DNA from: CAYWMP01 sp964459445
GTDB taxonomy: Bacteria > Desulfobacterota > DSM-4660 > Desulfatiglandales > HGW-15
Assembly: GCA_964459445.1 (NCBI GenBank)
Contig: CAYWMP010000066.1
Coordinates: 1 to 28,527, forward strand
Length of the DNA: 28,527 nucleotides
Reading direction: 5' to 3'
Shown here: piece by piece, positions 7,402 to 16,572 of the stretch
How the letters are laid out: each line of letters begins with the position of its first letter
Position numbering within the stretch: position 1 is the stretch's first letter
The notes under the pieces: model-generated
Database searches by the model: none
What the model was told of the DNA's origin: nothing
What the model saw: only the letters and a program-made list of their open reading frames with translations
Made by a program: the position numbers and the translations under genes

Positions 7402-8013
7402 ATGATGGAAGACTATCCAAAAGAAATCATCCTGAGAGATGGATCCGGTGTGACCTTGAGGCCCCTGAGGGAAGGGGATGAAAAACACCTCTTCGAGATG
7501 TTTAACCGATTGCCAAAAGATGACAGATGGTTCATAGACCGGAATGTGCAGGACTTCGGACTGATTGAGAATTGGGTGAGGAACCTGGACCTCGATAGGG
7601 TTTTTTCCATTGTGGCAGTATTGGAAGGAAAGATCATCGCAAATGCGATCCTGATGCGAAAATATTATGGCGCCAAAAGTCACATCGGCGAAATCGTAAT
7701 TTCAGTCGACCCCGTTTTCCGTGAAAGACACTTGGGAACCTGGATGCTCCTGGACCTCATTAATCTGGGCATTTCCGTAGGATTGGAAATGGTCGAGATG
7801 CGCCTGGTGGAAGGACGGGATGCGACAATTGCCAGAGCCGTCAAAAAGCTGGAGTTCGTTGAGGAGGCGGTGTTAAGGGATTACGTTAAGGACAGGAACG
7901 GAATTCCCCAGGATATGAGTATTATGGTCAAACGATTTCACAGGGTGTGGGACTATATGGAAGGATTGGTGTCATCAGGGGAGCATGGATCAGATAACAC
8001 TTCAGCAAGATGA
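7402..8013 (+). CDS. GNAT-family N-acetyltransferase
   Basis: This is a 203-residue protein with a GNAT domain, which transfers an acetyl group from acetyl-CoA to an amine. Residues ~10-30 hold the typical opening (VTLRPLREGDEKHLFEMF). The central part has IGEIVISVDPVFRERHLGTWMLLDLI, the acetyl-CoA binding region, here with R-E-R-H-L-G in place of the usual R/Q-x-x-G-x-G/A. The substrate is unknown. I chose ATG 7402 (7405 also fits) because the upstream extension to 7228 looks like spacer and AAGGAAG lies just ahead. Its last 29 bases overlap the start of uvrC, which implies co-transcription. A role in protein or small-molecule acetylation cannot be separated. Confidence 0.8.
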   Translation: MMEDYPKEIILRDGSGVTLRPLREGDEKHLFEMFNRLPKDDRWFIDRNVQDFGLIENWVRNLDLDRVFSIVAVLEGKIIANAILMRKYYGAKSHIGEIVISVDPVFRERHLGTWMLLDLINLGISVGLEMVEMRLVEGRDATIARAVKKLEFVEEAVLRDYVKDRNGIPQDMSIMVKRFHRVWDYMEGLVSSGEHGSDNTSAR

Positions 8014-9805
8014 TCTGAAAAGGGATACGCTTCGTCTCAAATTGCCTGAGAATCCCGGGGTCTATCTCTTTAAAGACCTTACAGGAAATATCCTTTACAT
8101 AGGAAAAGCAAAAAACCTCAAGAAAAGACTCCTTTCCTATTTTAGACCTAAATCGGAACTCCCTCACAAAACTTCGCTGATGATGAACCGTGCCAAGGGG
8201 TTGGATTACTTCCTCACGGCAACAGAAAAAGAGGCGTTCATACTCGAAAGCAGCCTCGTAAAGAGGTATATGCCGCGCTATAATATCGTTCTCAGGGATG
8301 ATAAGGCCTACCCCTGCCTCCGCCTTGACATACAAAATCCCTATCCCCGATTAACCATTGTACGCCGGATCAAAAAAGACGGGGCCCTCTATTTCGGTCC
8401 CTTTTCATCAGCCAATTCCGTTCGCAGTACTCTCAAGCTCATTGACCGTCTATTCCATTTGAGGAAATGCAAAGGCCAAGGTCTCCCAAAACGAACACGT
8501 CCCTGCCTCAATTACCAACTTGAGCGGTGCCTTGGGGCCTGTGTTCACGAAGTGTCACTGGAAAGCTATGGAGAGATTGTTAATCAGGTCAGGTTGTTTT
8601 TAGAGGGACGCAATCGTGAATTGATCACCCAATTGAAGGAAAATATGGCGCTGGCCTCAGAACAACTCAATTTCGAGAAGGCTGCGCAGATAAGAGATCA
8701 AATCCAATCCGTTGAAAGAACCATCGAGCGCCAGCACGTGGTCTCAACCAAGCTCGAGGATATGGATATTATTGGATTGGCACATCAGGATGGGGTCTTT
8801 CAGCTCGTGATTCTCTTTATACGAAAGGGATATCTTTCGGGAAATCGGAATTACCTCATAAAAAATAAGGGGGGATCCCCTGCTGAGGTTGTAGAAGCCT
8901 TTTTAAAACAGTACTATCCCCGTGAATCTTTCATTCCAAGACACATTCTTGTCTCAGAGCCGGTTGAAGACCTGACATCCATTGCGGATTGGCTCTCGGA
9001 TTTGGCTGGCAGAAGGGTGACCATCCATCGTCCGATGCGGGGAGAGAAGCGCCGTTTCATAGGCATGGCTATTGCAAATGCTAAGAACACGCTGGCCAGT
9101 CGATCCGGGCCGGAAAGTGAAAATCTGATGGAACTTGCCGAAACTCTTTTAAAACTCAGAAGAACACCGAATTCTATAGAGGGACTCGACATATCTAATA
9201 TACACGGAAATTTGGCAGTCGGGGCCATTGTGTCCTTCTCCAATGCCCAGCCAAATAAGGCAGGTTACAGGAATTACAGGATCAAGAGTGTTAAAGGCAT
9301 CGATGATTATGGCATGATGACTGAGCTCATCTCCAGGCGGCTATCTCAGGACAATCCGCCGGACCTTTTCCTAGTAGATGGCGGTAAGGGACATCTGCAG
9401 GTGGTCAAAAAGGCGATGGAAAAACATCCAAAGGGTCAATTCATTGACATAGTTTCCATTGCCAAGTCGGATGACGCCGGGAAGGCGGATAAAATCTATC
9501 TACCGGGACGAAAAAATCCCTTGCCGCTCAAATCCAATCATCCTCTTTTACATCTATTGATGCGTATAAGAGATGAAGCCCACAGAAGGGCGATCTCCTA
9601 CCATCGGAGATTGAGGGGTAAAGGCCTGAAGGGGTCTCGGTTAGATGAAATCCCAGGCATTGGTTCGAATAGAAAAATGCAACTTCTTCAATACTTTGGA
9701 GATATAGACCATATTGCAAACGCAAGCGTTGAGGACCTGATGGCAGCGCCTGGCATAGGTCACTCTCAAGCGCGCAGGATTGTCGAGTTTTTCGAAAAGA
9801 TTTAG
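7985..9805 (+). CDS. uvrC: Excinuclease ABC subunit C
   Basis: UvrC makes both incisions in nucleotide excision repair after UvrAB has found the lesion. All domains are present in the 606 residues: the GIY-YIG nuclease at the N-terminus (GVYLF 25-29, LYIGKAKNLKKRL from 37), a cysteine cluster near 160-175 (CKGQG...CLNYQLERCLGAC) that in several UvrC proteins binds an Fe-S cluster, the UVR domain (LNFEKAAQIRDQIQSVE), the RNase H-like endonuclease domain (EGLDISNIHG and LFLVDGGKGHL) and a C-terminal tandem helix-hairpin-helix (IPGIGSNRKMQLLQYFG...APGIGHSQARRIVEFF). The start ATG 7985 is preceded by AGGGGAGC and lies within the acetyltransferase gene. Identification is very secure. Confidence 0.98.
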   Translation: MDQITLQQDDLKRDTLRLKLPENPGVYLFKDLTGNILYIGKAKNLKKRLLSYFRPKSELPHKTSLMMNRAKGLDYFLTATEKEAFILESSLVKRYMPRYNIVLRDDKAYPCLRLDIQNPYPRLTIVRRIKKDGALYFGPFSSANSVRSTLKLIDRLFHLRKCKGQGLPKRTRPCLNYQLERCLGACVHEVSLESYGEIVNQVRLFLEGRNRELITQLKENMALASEQLNFEKAAQIRDQIQSVERTIERQHVVSTKLEDMDIIGLAHQDGVFQLVILFIRKGYLSGNRNYLIKNKGGSPAEVVEAFLKQYYPRESFIPRHILVSEPVEDLTSIADWLSDLAGRRVTIHRPMRGEKRRFIGMAIANAKNTLASRSGPESENLMELAETLLKLRRTPNSIEGLDISNIHGNLAVGAIVSFSNAQPNKAGYRNYRIKSVKGIDDYGMMTELISRRLSQDNPPDLFLVDGGKGHLQVVKKAMEKHPKGQFIDIVSIAKSDDAGKADKIYLPGRKNPLPLKSNHPLLHLLMRIRDEAHRRAISYHRRLRGKGLKGSRLDEIPGIGSNRKMQLLQYFGDIDHIANASVEDLMAAPGIGHSQARRIVEFFEKI

Positions 9806-9814
9806 TTGCACGGG

Positions 9815-9842
9815 TTGACAGGTTTAATCAGCCTGTGATACT
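9815..9842 (+). promoter_or_regulatory. Promoter upstream of the M23 peptidase gene
   Basis: A perfect TTGACA (9815-9820) is followed after 16 nt by GATACT (9837-9842), with an extended -10 TG one base upstream. It lies between the uvrC stop and the peptidase start and would give a leader of about 40 nt. Prediction from consensus only. Confidence 0.5.
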
Positions 9843-9891
9843 CTTCTTCAACTAAAATTGAGCAATTACTCCTATCAAATAAGGGCACATC

Positions 9892-10800
9892 TTGGCTTCC
9901 AAAAAGATCACGATCGTTTTCCTCCCCGGCGGAACCAGAAAGGTCAAGCAGTTCAAGATACCAAGATCTCTGTTTCTTCTTTTTCTCCTTGTCCTTATCG
10001 GCGGTGCGCTCCTCCTAACCTGGGGCATAAAAGATTACCGAGCCATTAAGACCCAGATTCCTCGCCTTGCCGGCCTAGAAACAGAAAACAAACACCAGAA
10101 AAGACAGCTCGCCGCCCTTGCCCTCAAGATGGACCATATCAGTACTAAGATGATTGAATTGAGGAAGTTCGAGAACAAACTGCGAACCATGGTCGACCTG
10201 GACATCAATGATGACAATCCCCAGTTCTTTGGCATCGGGGGATCGGATCCGGCCGTCCTGAGCCCGGATTACACTATCGAAAAGGCCCACAAAAAGCTGG
10301 TCCGGCTCATGCACCGGGGATTGGACAATCTGGACACCGAGATTTCCGTACAGCAAAATGAGACGGTGGATCTCTATGATTTTTTGAAGAACCAGAGATC
10401 CATGCTCGCTTCTACCCCTTCTATATGGCCTACGAGAGGCTGGATGAGTTCCCGGTTCGGCTATCGCATTTCACCTTTTACTGAAAGACGGGAATTCCAC
10501 AAGGGCATCGACATCAGCAACGATATGAAGACCCCGGTCATAGCGCCGGCCGATGGGATCGTGTCTTCCGTTGGGAGGCAAGGCGGGTATGGCAAAATCC
10601 TGACCATCAACCATGGAAATAATTTAAAGACGAGATATGCCCATCTCCATAAAATCCTTGTGAAAAAAGGACAAAGTGTGAGGCGTAGCGATAAAATTGC
10701 CCTGATGGGAAAATCAGGTCGCACGACCGGCGTGCACCTCCACTATGAAGTCTACGTGAATGGCGTTCCAGTCAATCCACTTCGATATATCCTCAACTAG
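9892..10800 (+). CDS. M23-family murein endopeptidase, membrane-anchored
   Basis: This is a 302-residue cell-envelope protein. A single membrane segment (about 26-46) follows a basic N-terminus, so the body is periplasmic. Residues ~50-100 are predicted coiled coil (Q/E/K-rich heptads). The C-terminal domain is a LytM/M23 metallopeptidase with zinc ligands visible as His203 and Asp207 (FHKGIDIS) and His284 (HLHYEV), plus His251/His253 in YAHLH. Since the ligands are intact it may cleave peptidoglycan cross-links itself rather than being only an amidase activator. The start is a TTG at 9892, set by AAGGG 6 nt upstream and by the family's typical N-terminus. It lies just upstream of secA. Confidence 0.88.
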   Translation: MASKKITIVFLPGGTRKVKQFKIPRSLFLLFLLVLIGGALLLTWGIKDYRAIKTQIPRLAGLETENKHQKRQLAALALKMDHISTKMIELRKFENKLRTMVDLDINDDNPQFFGIGGSDPAVLSPDYTIEKAHKKLVRLMHRGLDNLDTEISVQQNETVDLYDFLKNQRSMLASTPSIWPTRGWMSSRFGYRISPFTERREFHKGIDISNDMKTPVIAPADGIVSSVGRQGGYGKILTINHGNNLKTRYAHLHKILVKKGQSVRRSDKIALMGKSGRTTGVHLHYEVYVNGVPVNPLRYILN

Positions 10801-10939
10801 CTTTCTGTTTTCTTCCCCCCATATTTGTAGTATATTAGAAGATTTAGTAGTATTCATTCAGATTCAAATCCTCCTGTTTGGGAGCGAAGGTTTCGCAAAA
10901 AGGCCTAAAAACGTGTCTTTTCAAATTAAGGGAGGATTG

Positions 10940-10981
10940 TTGAAACCGTCGTCGTTTAGTAAAGGCATTAGGGAGAAATAA
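10940..10981 (+). CDS. Possible 13-codon leader peptide upstream of secA
   Basis: A strong ribosome binding site, AAGGGAGG (10928-10935), precedes two tandem in-frame TTG codons (10937, 10940) that open a 13-codon frame ending in TAA 11 nt before the secA ATG. Its predicted sequence MKPSSFSKGIREK is short and basic. secA itself has only weak ribosome binding sequence close to its ATG, so translational coupling is conceivable. No similarity to SecM. This is a weak call and may be chance. Confidence 0.25.
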   Translation: MKPSSFSKGIREK

Positions 10982-10992
10982 TTTTTAAGATC

Positions 10993-13863
10993 ATGATCGG
11001 CAAATTTATAAAAAACGTGTTTGGCAGCCAGAATGAGAGAGAACTCAAACGAATGGCGCCTCTGGTAGAGGAGATCAATCGGCTGGAACCCCAGTTTAAG
11101 GCTCTTTCCGATGCCGAGCTTCAGGCCAAAACCGGTGAGTTCAAAGAAAGACTTTCCAAGGGAGAATCCTTGGATGATCTGATTCCTGAGACCTTTGCTT
11201 TGGTCAGGGAGGCCTCGGTCAGGACCCTGGGTATGCGACATTTTGACGTGCAGCTTATAGGCGGTATTGTTCTTCACGAGGGCAGAATCGCCGAAATGAA
11301 AACAGGCGAAGGAAAGACCCTGGCGGCAACCCTCCCTCTCTACCTGAACGCCCTTACAGGCAGGGGTGTGCATCTCGTCACAGTGAACGATTATCTCGCA
11401 AAACGGGATGCTGAATGGATGGGCGGGATTTACAATTTCCTGGGCCTATCCGTGGGTGTCATCGTTCACGGAATGGATGACGAGGAGCGGAAAAGATCCT
11501 ATGCCTGCGACATAACCTATGGGACCAATAATGAATTCGGTTTTGATTATCTCAGAGATAATATGAAGTTTGATTCTGCTGAATTTGCGCAACGGGAATT
11601 CTTCTTTGCCATCGTCGATGAGGTGGACAGCATACTCATCGATGAGTCTCGAACCCCGCTCATCATTAGCGGCCCGGTTGAGCATAGCGAGAACAAGATC
11701 TATGACGAGGTCAAACCCTTTGTCATCAATCTCAAAAAGAGACAGGGAGGGGTTGTCAGGACCATTTTGAAGGATATCAGGGAAAGACTCCAGGGGGAGG
11801 ACGGACGGGAGGACAAAACCATTGAAATGCTCCTTCAGGTGAAGCGGGGCGATCCCAAAAACCCCGTTTTTTTGGATATACTTGCCAAGGATCAGGGCCT
11901 GAAAAAGGAGATCGACCGATTGGAGCACACCCTGAGCGCCCAAAAACTTCTACCTGAAATCGACAAAGATCTTTACTGCACGATCGATGAGCGGAGCAAT
12001 TCCGTAGAACTGACCGAGAATGGCATTAAGCTTATGGCAGGCGGCGGTCTTGGCGATTTTTCGCTGCCTGATTTGGATGAGGAAAGCTATCAGGTTAGAG
12101 AGGATGAGAACCTCAACGAAAAAGAAAAAGCAAATGCTTTGCGCGAGATCGAAGACCGGTACATGAAGTCGTCCGAAATTCTGCATTCAACGCATCAACT
12201 CATCAAAGCCTATTGGCTTTTTGAGAAGGATGTTCAATATGTGATCAAAGATGGGCAAATAGTCATCGTGGATGAATTCACAGGGCGCATGATGCCGGGC
12301 CGGCGCTGGAGCGACGGGTTGCATCAGGCCGTGGAGGCAAAGGAAGGCGTGCGGGTCGCAGAAGAAAACCAGACCCTTGCCACGGTCACCTTTCAGAATT
12401 TCTTTAGGATGTATGAAAAATTGGCAGGGATGACGGGAACGGCCGACACGGAGGCTGCCGAATTCGCCAGCACATACAAATTGGACGTTGTCGTTGTTCC
12501 GACAAACAAGCAAATGATCCGTAATGACTTTTCAGACGTCATTTATAAGACGGAAAGGGAAAAATACAAAGCGGTTGTGGACGAGATCAAGGAACTTTAC
12601 GACAAGGGGCAGCCGGTTCTCGTGGGAACGATTACCATTGAAAAGTCTGAAATGTTGAGCAAGATGCTCAAACGGGCAAGGGTTCCCCATTCTGTCTTGA
12701 ATGCAAAACATCACGAGAAGGAGGCGGAAATCATATCCCAGGCCGGGCAAGCAAAAAACGTGACGATCTCCACGAACATGGCAGGGCGCGGGACGGATAT
12801 CGTATTGGGTGAAGGCGTCGTGGATTTGGCGGGGCTCCACGTGCTCGGCACCGAGCGGCACGAAAGCCGACGGATCGACAACCAGCTCAGGGGAAGGTCG
12901 GGTCGGCAGGGCGATCCGGGAACCTCAAGATTCTATCTCTCCCTTGAGGACGATCTTTTGAGAATTTTTGGTTCCGAGAGGATGGCCTCCATCATGGATC
13001 GGCTGGGCATGGAAGAAGGGCAGCCCATTGAACATAACCTGATCACAAGGGCTATTGAGAATGCCCAGAAGAAGGTTGAGGCCCATAATTTCGATATCAG
13101 AAAACACCTTTTGGAATACGATGATGTGATGAACAAACACAGGGAAATCATCTATTCCTTGAGAAGAAATGTTCTGACGGATGAGGGTGTGGGAGAGGTC
13201 ATTCAGAATATCATGGATGAGAAGCTGGAGCTCATCATCGAAAGGTTTACGGATCCTAAAACCTACCCTGAAGATTGGGATATATCCGGCATCAAAGAAA
13301 ACCTGGTCAGATTTTACGGGATCGCGGCCAAAATAGGGCCTGAAGACATCGGAGAAGAAGCATTCGAAAGCCTGAATGTCGAAAGTTTAGCCGACATGAT
13401 CGGGGCGCAGTGTCAGACGGCCTACGAGAAACGGGTGAGGGAATTCGGTGAAGAGGATTTGAGGCCCTTGGAAAGGTTCATCCTCCTTCAGGTTATCGAT
13501 AACGAGTGGGTGACGCATCTCCAGGATATGGAACATATGAAGGAAGGCATCGGCCTTAGGGGATATGGGCAACTTGACCCACTCAAGGAGTATCAAAAAG
13601 AGGGATTTTCCCTGTTTGGAGAGTTGATGGATCGCGTAAGGGAAGAGACACTGACCATGTTGTCTCGAATCCAATTGCTCCATTCACGACCTCCGGAAAA
13701 TGAATTGCCCAGGAAGCGAAGAAAGGGCATGCAATTCAGCCACGGTGGCGATGGCGGAAAGGCGGAAACGGTCAGAAGAGAAGGGAAAAAGATCGGAAGG
13801 AATGCCCCCTGCCCCTGCGGAAGCGGAAAGAAATACAAGAAGTGTTGTGGACGGAATGCGTAA
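10993..13863 (+). CDS. secA: Preprotein translocase ATPase SecA
   Basis: SecA is the motor that pushes unfolded preproteins through SecYEG. The 956 residues hold all expected parts: a SecA N-terminus (MIGKFIKNVFG), Walker A MKTGEGKT (102-109), the DEAD-box equivalent VDEVDSI (208-214) with DESRTPLIISGP, the helicase second half (STNMAGRGTDI, ESRRIDNQLRGRSGRQGDPG), the wing/scaffold region and the C-terminal zinc motif CPCGSGKKYKKCC (Cys940, 942, 951, 952) that binds SecB or ribosomes. Between IISGP and the TIDERS...LTENG segment there are about 100 residues (~229-330), roughly 60 more than in E. coli SecA by my recollection; this insertion is charged and helical in character. The gene lies between an M23 peptidase gene and argJ. 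Identification is certain. Confidence 0.98.
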   Translation: MIGKFIKNVFGSQNERELKRMAPLVEEINRLEPQFKALSDAELQAKTGEFKERLSKGESLDDLIPETFALVREASVRTLGMRHFDVQLIGGIVLHEGRIAEMKTGEGKTLAATLPLYLNALTGRGVHLVTVNDYLAKRDAEWMGGIYNFLGLSVGVIVHGMDDEERKRSYACDITYGTNNEFGFDYLRDNMKFDSAEFAQREFFFAIVDEVDSILIDESRTPLIISGPVEHSENKIYDEVKPFVINLKKRQGGVVRTILKDIRERLQGEDGREDKTIEMLLQVKRGDPKNPVFLDILAKDQGLKKEIDRLEHTLSAQKLLPEIDKDLYCTIDERSNSVELTENGIKLMAGGGLGDFSLPDLDEESYQVREDENLNEKEKANALREIEDRYMKSSEILHSTHQLIKAYWLFEKDVQYVIKDGQIVIVDEFTGRMMPGRRWSDGLHQAVEAKEGVRVAEENQTLATVTFQNFFRMYEKLAGMTGTADTEAAEFASTYKLDVVVVPTNKQMIRNDFSDVIYKTEREKYKAVVDEIKELYDKGQPVLVGTITIEKSEMLSKMLKRARVPHSVLNAKHHEKEAEIISQAGQAKNVTISTNMAGRGTDIVLGEGVVDLAGLHVLGTERHESRRIDNQLRGRSGRQGDPGTSRFYLSLEDDLLRIFGSERMASIMDRLGMEEGQPIEHNLITRAIENAQKKVEAHNFDIRKHLLEYDDVMNKHREIIYSLRRNVLTDEGVGEVIQNIMDEKLELIIERFTDPKTYPEDWDISGIKENLVRFYGIAAKIGPEDIGEEAFESLNVESLADMIGAQCQTAYEKRVREFGEEDLRPLERFILLQVIDNEWVTHLQDMEHMKEGIGLRGYGQLDPLKEYQKEGFSLFGELMDRVREETLTMLSRIQLLHSRPPENELPRKRRKGMQFSHGGDGGKAETVRREGKKIGRNAPCPCGSGKKYKKCCGRNA

Positions 13864-13916
13864 AAGGGGCGAGACAAGTCAGCGCGGCAAGCAAAATTGA
13901 AATGAAAAGGGATCTG

Positions 13917-15098
13917 ATGGAATACACTGTTCAAGGGTTTAAGGGGTCTGCGGTTGCCGCAGGTCTGAAGAAGAACAGCGAACGGAATGTAGCCCTCATC
14001 TTCTGCGAGAGAGAGGCGGTTGCCGCCGGCGTTTTTACGACCAACAGGGTAAAAGCGGCGCCGGTCATCCTCAGCCAAGAGAATATCCGGAGCGGGAAGG
14101 CGCGGGCCATCATCGTGAATGCGGGCAATGCCAATGCATGCACAGGGGCCACAGGGTTGGGGAACGCGAAGCAGACGGCGGCCCAGGTTGCTCAGGAGTT
14201 GAATATCAGCCCCGATGAAGTGCTGGTTGCTTCCACGGGGGTTATCGGTTCGCCGTTAAATATGGATCTCATCCTGCCAACAATTCCGGAGCTCGTTAAG
14301 GGCTTGCTGCCTGGAGGGCTCGGACGGGTTGCAGAAGCCATCCTGACAACCGACTCCTTTCCCAAATTGAGTCTTTTTGAAGGGGTTGTGGCGGGAAAAC
14401 CCTATCGTATTCTCGGCATGGCCAAAGGCGCGGGTATGATCATGCCACAGATGGCAACCATGCTCTGCTTCATCCTGACAGATGTAGCCATTGATGCCGA
14501 TCAGCTATCGGAAGCTCTTTCTGTCTCAGCGGAAAGGACCTTCAACAGGATAAGCGTCGACGGGGACACGAGTACAAACGATACCGTATTTGTTTTGGCC
14601 AGCGGCATGGTTGAGAATGGTCCTATCAGCGCTGATGATTACAGGGTGTTCAGCAACGGACTCTCCTCTGTTATGGACGAATTGGGAACGATGATAGTGA
14701 AGGACGGAGAAGGGGCCACAAAGGTGGTAAAAATAAATGTGAAAGGCGCATCGACACCCGATGATGCTATCACCGCCGCCAGGACGATAGCCAACTCCAG
14801 TCTGGTTAAAACGGCTTTCTACGGTCAAGATCCCAACTGGGGAAGAATCATGGCTGCCCTGGGGCGATCGAACATCCATATGAAAGAAGATGCGGTGAAC
14901 ATATGGGTGAACGATATACTCATCGTGTCAGAGGGTCTCGGAAAAGGTGCATCCAGCGAGATGGAAGCTGCGGAAAAAATGAAGGAGAAGACCTTCGGCG
15001 TGACCGTTGACCTTCAGCAGGGGGAGTACGAAGATCGTGTCACCACCTGCGATCTCACGCATGAATATGTCACGATCAACGCGGGCTATAGGACCTAA
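13917..15098 (+). CDS. argJ: Bifunctional ornithine acetyltransferase / N-acetylglutamate synthase
   Basis: ArgJ transfers acetyl from N-acetylornithine to glutamate in the cyclic arginine pathway, and many family members also make N-acetylglutamate from acetyl-CoA. The 393 residues match the family length. The self-cleavage site and nucleophile is Thr181 in KGAGMIMPQMATML, so the precursor should split into alpha and beta chains there. Other family motifs are VNAGNANACTG, STGVIG and the C-terminal THEYVTINAGYRT. The frame opens upstream inside secA (13842), but ATG 13917 is preceded by AAAAGGGAT and begins at the conserved N-terminus, so it was chosen; ATG 13902 is the alternative. The gap from secA is 53 bp and contains a GC-rich repeat fragment. 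Confidence 0.96.
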   Translation: MEYTVQGFKGSAVAAGLKKNSERNVALIFCEREAVAAGVFTTNRVKAAPVILSQENIRSGKARAIIVNAGNANACTGATGLGNAKQTAAQVAQELNISPDEVLVASTGVIGSPLNMDLILPTIPELVKGLLPGGLGRVAEAILTTDSFPKLSLFEGVVAGKPYRILGMAKGAGMIMPQMATMLCFILTDVAIDADQLSEALSVSAERTFNRISVDGDTSTNDTVFVLASGMVENGPISADDYRVFSNGLSSVMDELGTMIVKDGEGATKVVKINVKGASTPDDAITAARTIANSSLVKTAFYGQDPNWGRIMAALGRSNIHMKEDAVNIWVNDILIVSEGLGKGASSEMEAAEKMKEKTFGVTVDLQQGEYEDRVTTCDLTHEYVTINAGYRT

Positions 15099-15184
15099 GG
15101 ACTTTTCTAAAGAGGAGGCGCGTTCCATCCATTTACTTGAACCTTTAGGATATTGGTGGTAGAAGAGGCGCTGGGAGACCATCT

Positions 15185-15526
15185 ATGGAATATGGCAGTG
15201 ATGATAGGCGGAGGGAACCAAGGACATACGTTGAACCCTATGACACGGGGACTTACCTGGAATTCAAGGTGGAGGGAAGGACAGTTCGATGCAGTTTGTT
15301 GGACACATCTCCCGGCGGTATGGGAATGCTGGTGTTGAAGGAAGACACGGAGATCCTTAATATGGTAAAGCCCGGAGATCGTTTTAGGATGAAATATAAG
15401 ACCAACGTTGCCAGTGTCCCCATGGATTTTGAAATACGGCATGTGACCGAGATAAACCGGGGGCAATATCAAGACAATTTTGTGGTAGGCCTGGCATTAT
15501 TAGAGCAGGCCGATGTGAACCTATAG
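15185..15526 (+). CDS. PilZ-domain protein
   Basis: This 113-residue single-domain protein fits the PilZ family, which binds cyclic di-GMP. The two ligand motifs are present: RxxxR at Arg9-Arg13 (RREPR) and D/NxSxxG at Asp40-Ser42-Gly45 (DTSPGG). With both motifs intact, c-di-GMP binding is likely. No flagellar, pilus or cellulose genes are adjacent, so the output is unknown. The start ATG is preceded by CTGGGAG at normal spacing. It sits between argJ and rdgB and may be in their operon. Confidence 0.85.
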   Translation: MEYGSDDRRREPRTYVEPYDTGTYLEFKVEGRTVRCSLLDTSPGGMGMLVLKEDTEILNMVKPGDRFRMKYKTNVASVPMDFEIRHVTEINRGQYQDNFVVGLALLEQADVNL

Positions 15527-15740
15527 TTCCATCAACCAACCCCTGACCCATCAGGAAAGATAGCCAAGCGCTATCAACAAAGCATACCCTTAAGTAGCCT
15601 TCCCAAAAGTCCTGCTCTGAGTCAGCATTTTACCGGATAAATCCCCTCGGCAACTTATTGAAGACAAGGGAAATGGGTGTTGTTTTACGCCTTAAACTAC
15701 CGTGGGATCTATGAACAGGGCGCAAAAAGGATTCGTTCAA

Positions 15741-16370
15741 ATGTTTAAAAAAGCACTCATACTCGCGACGAGAAACGAAGGCAAGATTAGAGAATTCGAA
15801 GCGCTTCTTAAGGGGTTTGATATCCATCTAAAGAGCCTAAACGATTTCGGCCCAATACCGCCTGTAATAGAGGACGGAAATACCTTTGAAGAAAATGCCT
15901 ACAAAAAGGCTCATTTCACGGCAAAAGTGCTCGGATTTCCTGCCTTGGCGGATGATTCAGGGATCATGGTCGAGGCACTGGATGGTGCCCCCGGGGTGCA
16001 TTCGGCGCGATACGCATCAGATCGCGCGACAGATGAAGAAAACTGCCAAAAACTCTTGAAGGCCATGGAAGGCGTGGGAAATAGAAAAGCGGCCTTCAAG
16101 TGCGTTATTGCCATAGCCGTTCCCAGAGGTCCGGCGCTCCTCTACGAAGGGGGTTGCGACGGCGAGATAACAGCAGAACCCAAGGGTACTGAGGGCTTTG
16201 GTTATGATCCGGTTTTTTTCTATCAACCCCTAGAAAAGACATTTGCCGAACTATCGTCAGAACAAAAGAACAAGGTTAGCCATCGTGGAAAGGCCATGGC
16301 CGAACTAAAGAAGGAATTTGATCGGGTACTTCTGTGGCTGGAGCAACGGCTGATGGAAGAAAGGGTGTAA
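15741..16370 (+). CDS. rdgB: XTP/dITP diphosphatase (RdgB/HAM1 family)
   Basis: The enzyme hydrolyses dITP, ITP and XTP to monophosphates, which keeps deaminated purines out of DNA and RNA. The 209 residues carry the N-terminal LATRNEGKIREF motif, a central ALADDSGIMVEALDGAPGVHSARYA (catalytic Asp71/72) and FGYDPVF, followed by SHRGKAM. I chose ATG 15741, where the conserved sequence begins, with AAAAGGAT 9 nt upstream; ATG codons at 15702 and 15711 are alternatives and would add 13 or 10 residues. The gene follows the PilZ gene after a ~210-bp spacer. Identification is very secure. Confidence 0.95.
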   Translation: MFKKALILATRNEGKIREFEALLKGFDIHLKSLNDFGPIPPVIEDGNTFEENAYKKAHFTAKVLGFPALADDSGIMVEALDGAPGVHSARYASDRATDEENCQKLLKAMEGVGNRKAAFKCVIAIAVPRGPALLYEGGCDGEITAEPKGTEGFGYDPVFFYQPLEKTFAELSSEQKNKVSHRGKAMAELKKEFDRVLLWLEQRLMEERV

Positions 16371-16496
16371 TAACAGTTGAAAAGCGCCTTATTTTGGCGT
16401 CAATGAACTTTAATACAGGTATATACTAGGTGTTTTGGCCCGGTTTGTGCTACAATAAATAACTGCAAATCGCAAATGCCATAACGTACTTAAGCG

Positions 16497-16524
16497 TTGA
16501 CAGCGTACTTTTAATGCCTATAGT
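16497..16524 (+). promoter_or_regulatory. Promoter of the HesB-like selenoprotein gene
   Basis: TTGACA (16497-16502), a 16-nt spacer and TATAGT (16519-16524) form a near-consensus sigma70 promoter. The gene's GAGGAGG ribosome binding site and ATG follow about 40-50 nt downstream. With the terminator at 16915-16970 this makes the selenoprotein gene a stand-alone transcription unit. Confidence 0.65.
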
Positions 16525-16572
16525 GTTAGCAAACGCGCAGCGCTAAGATATTTGATAGATGAGGAGGAACGC

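Noticed and set aside
13842..13916. Extension of argJ into the secA coding region
   Set aside because: The conserved ArgJ N-terminus begins at ATG 13917, which has its own ribosome binding site; the extension overlaps the SecA zinc motif in another frame.
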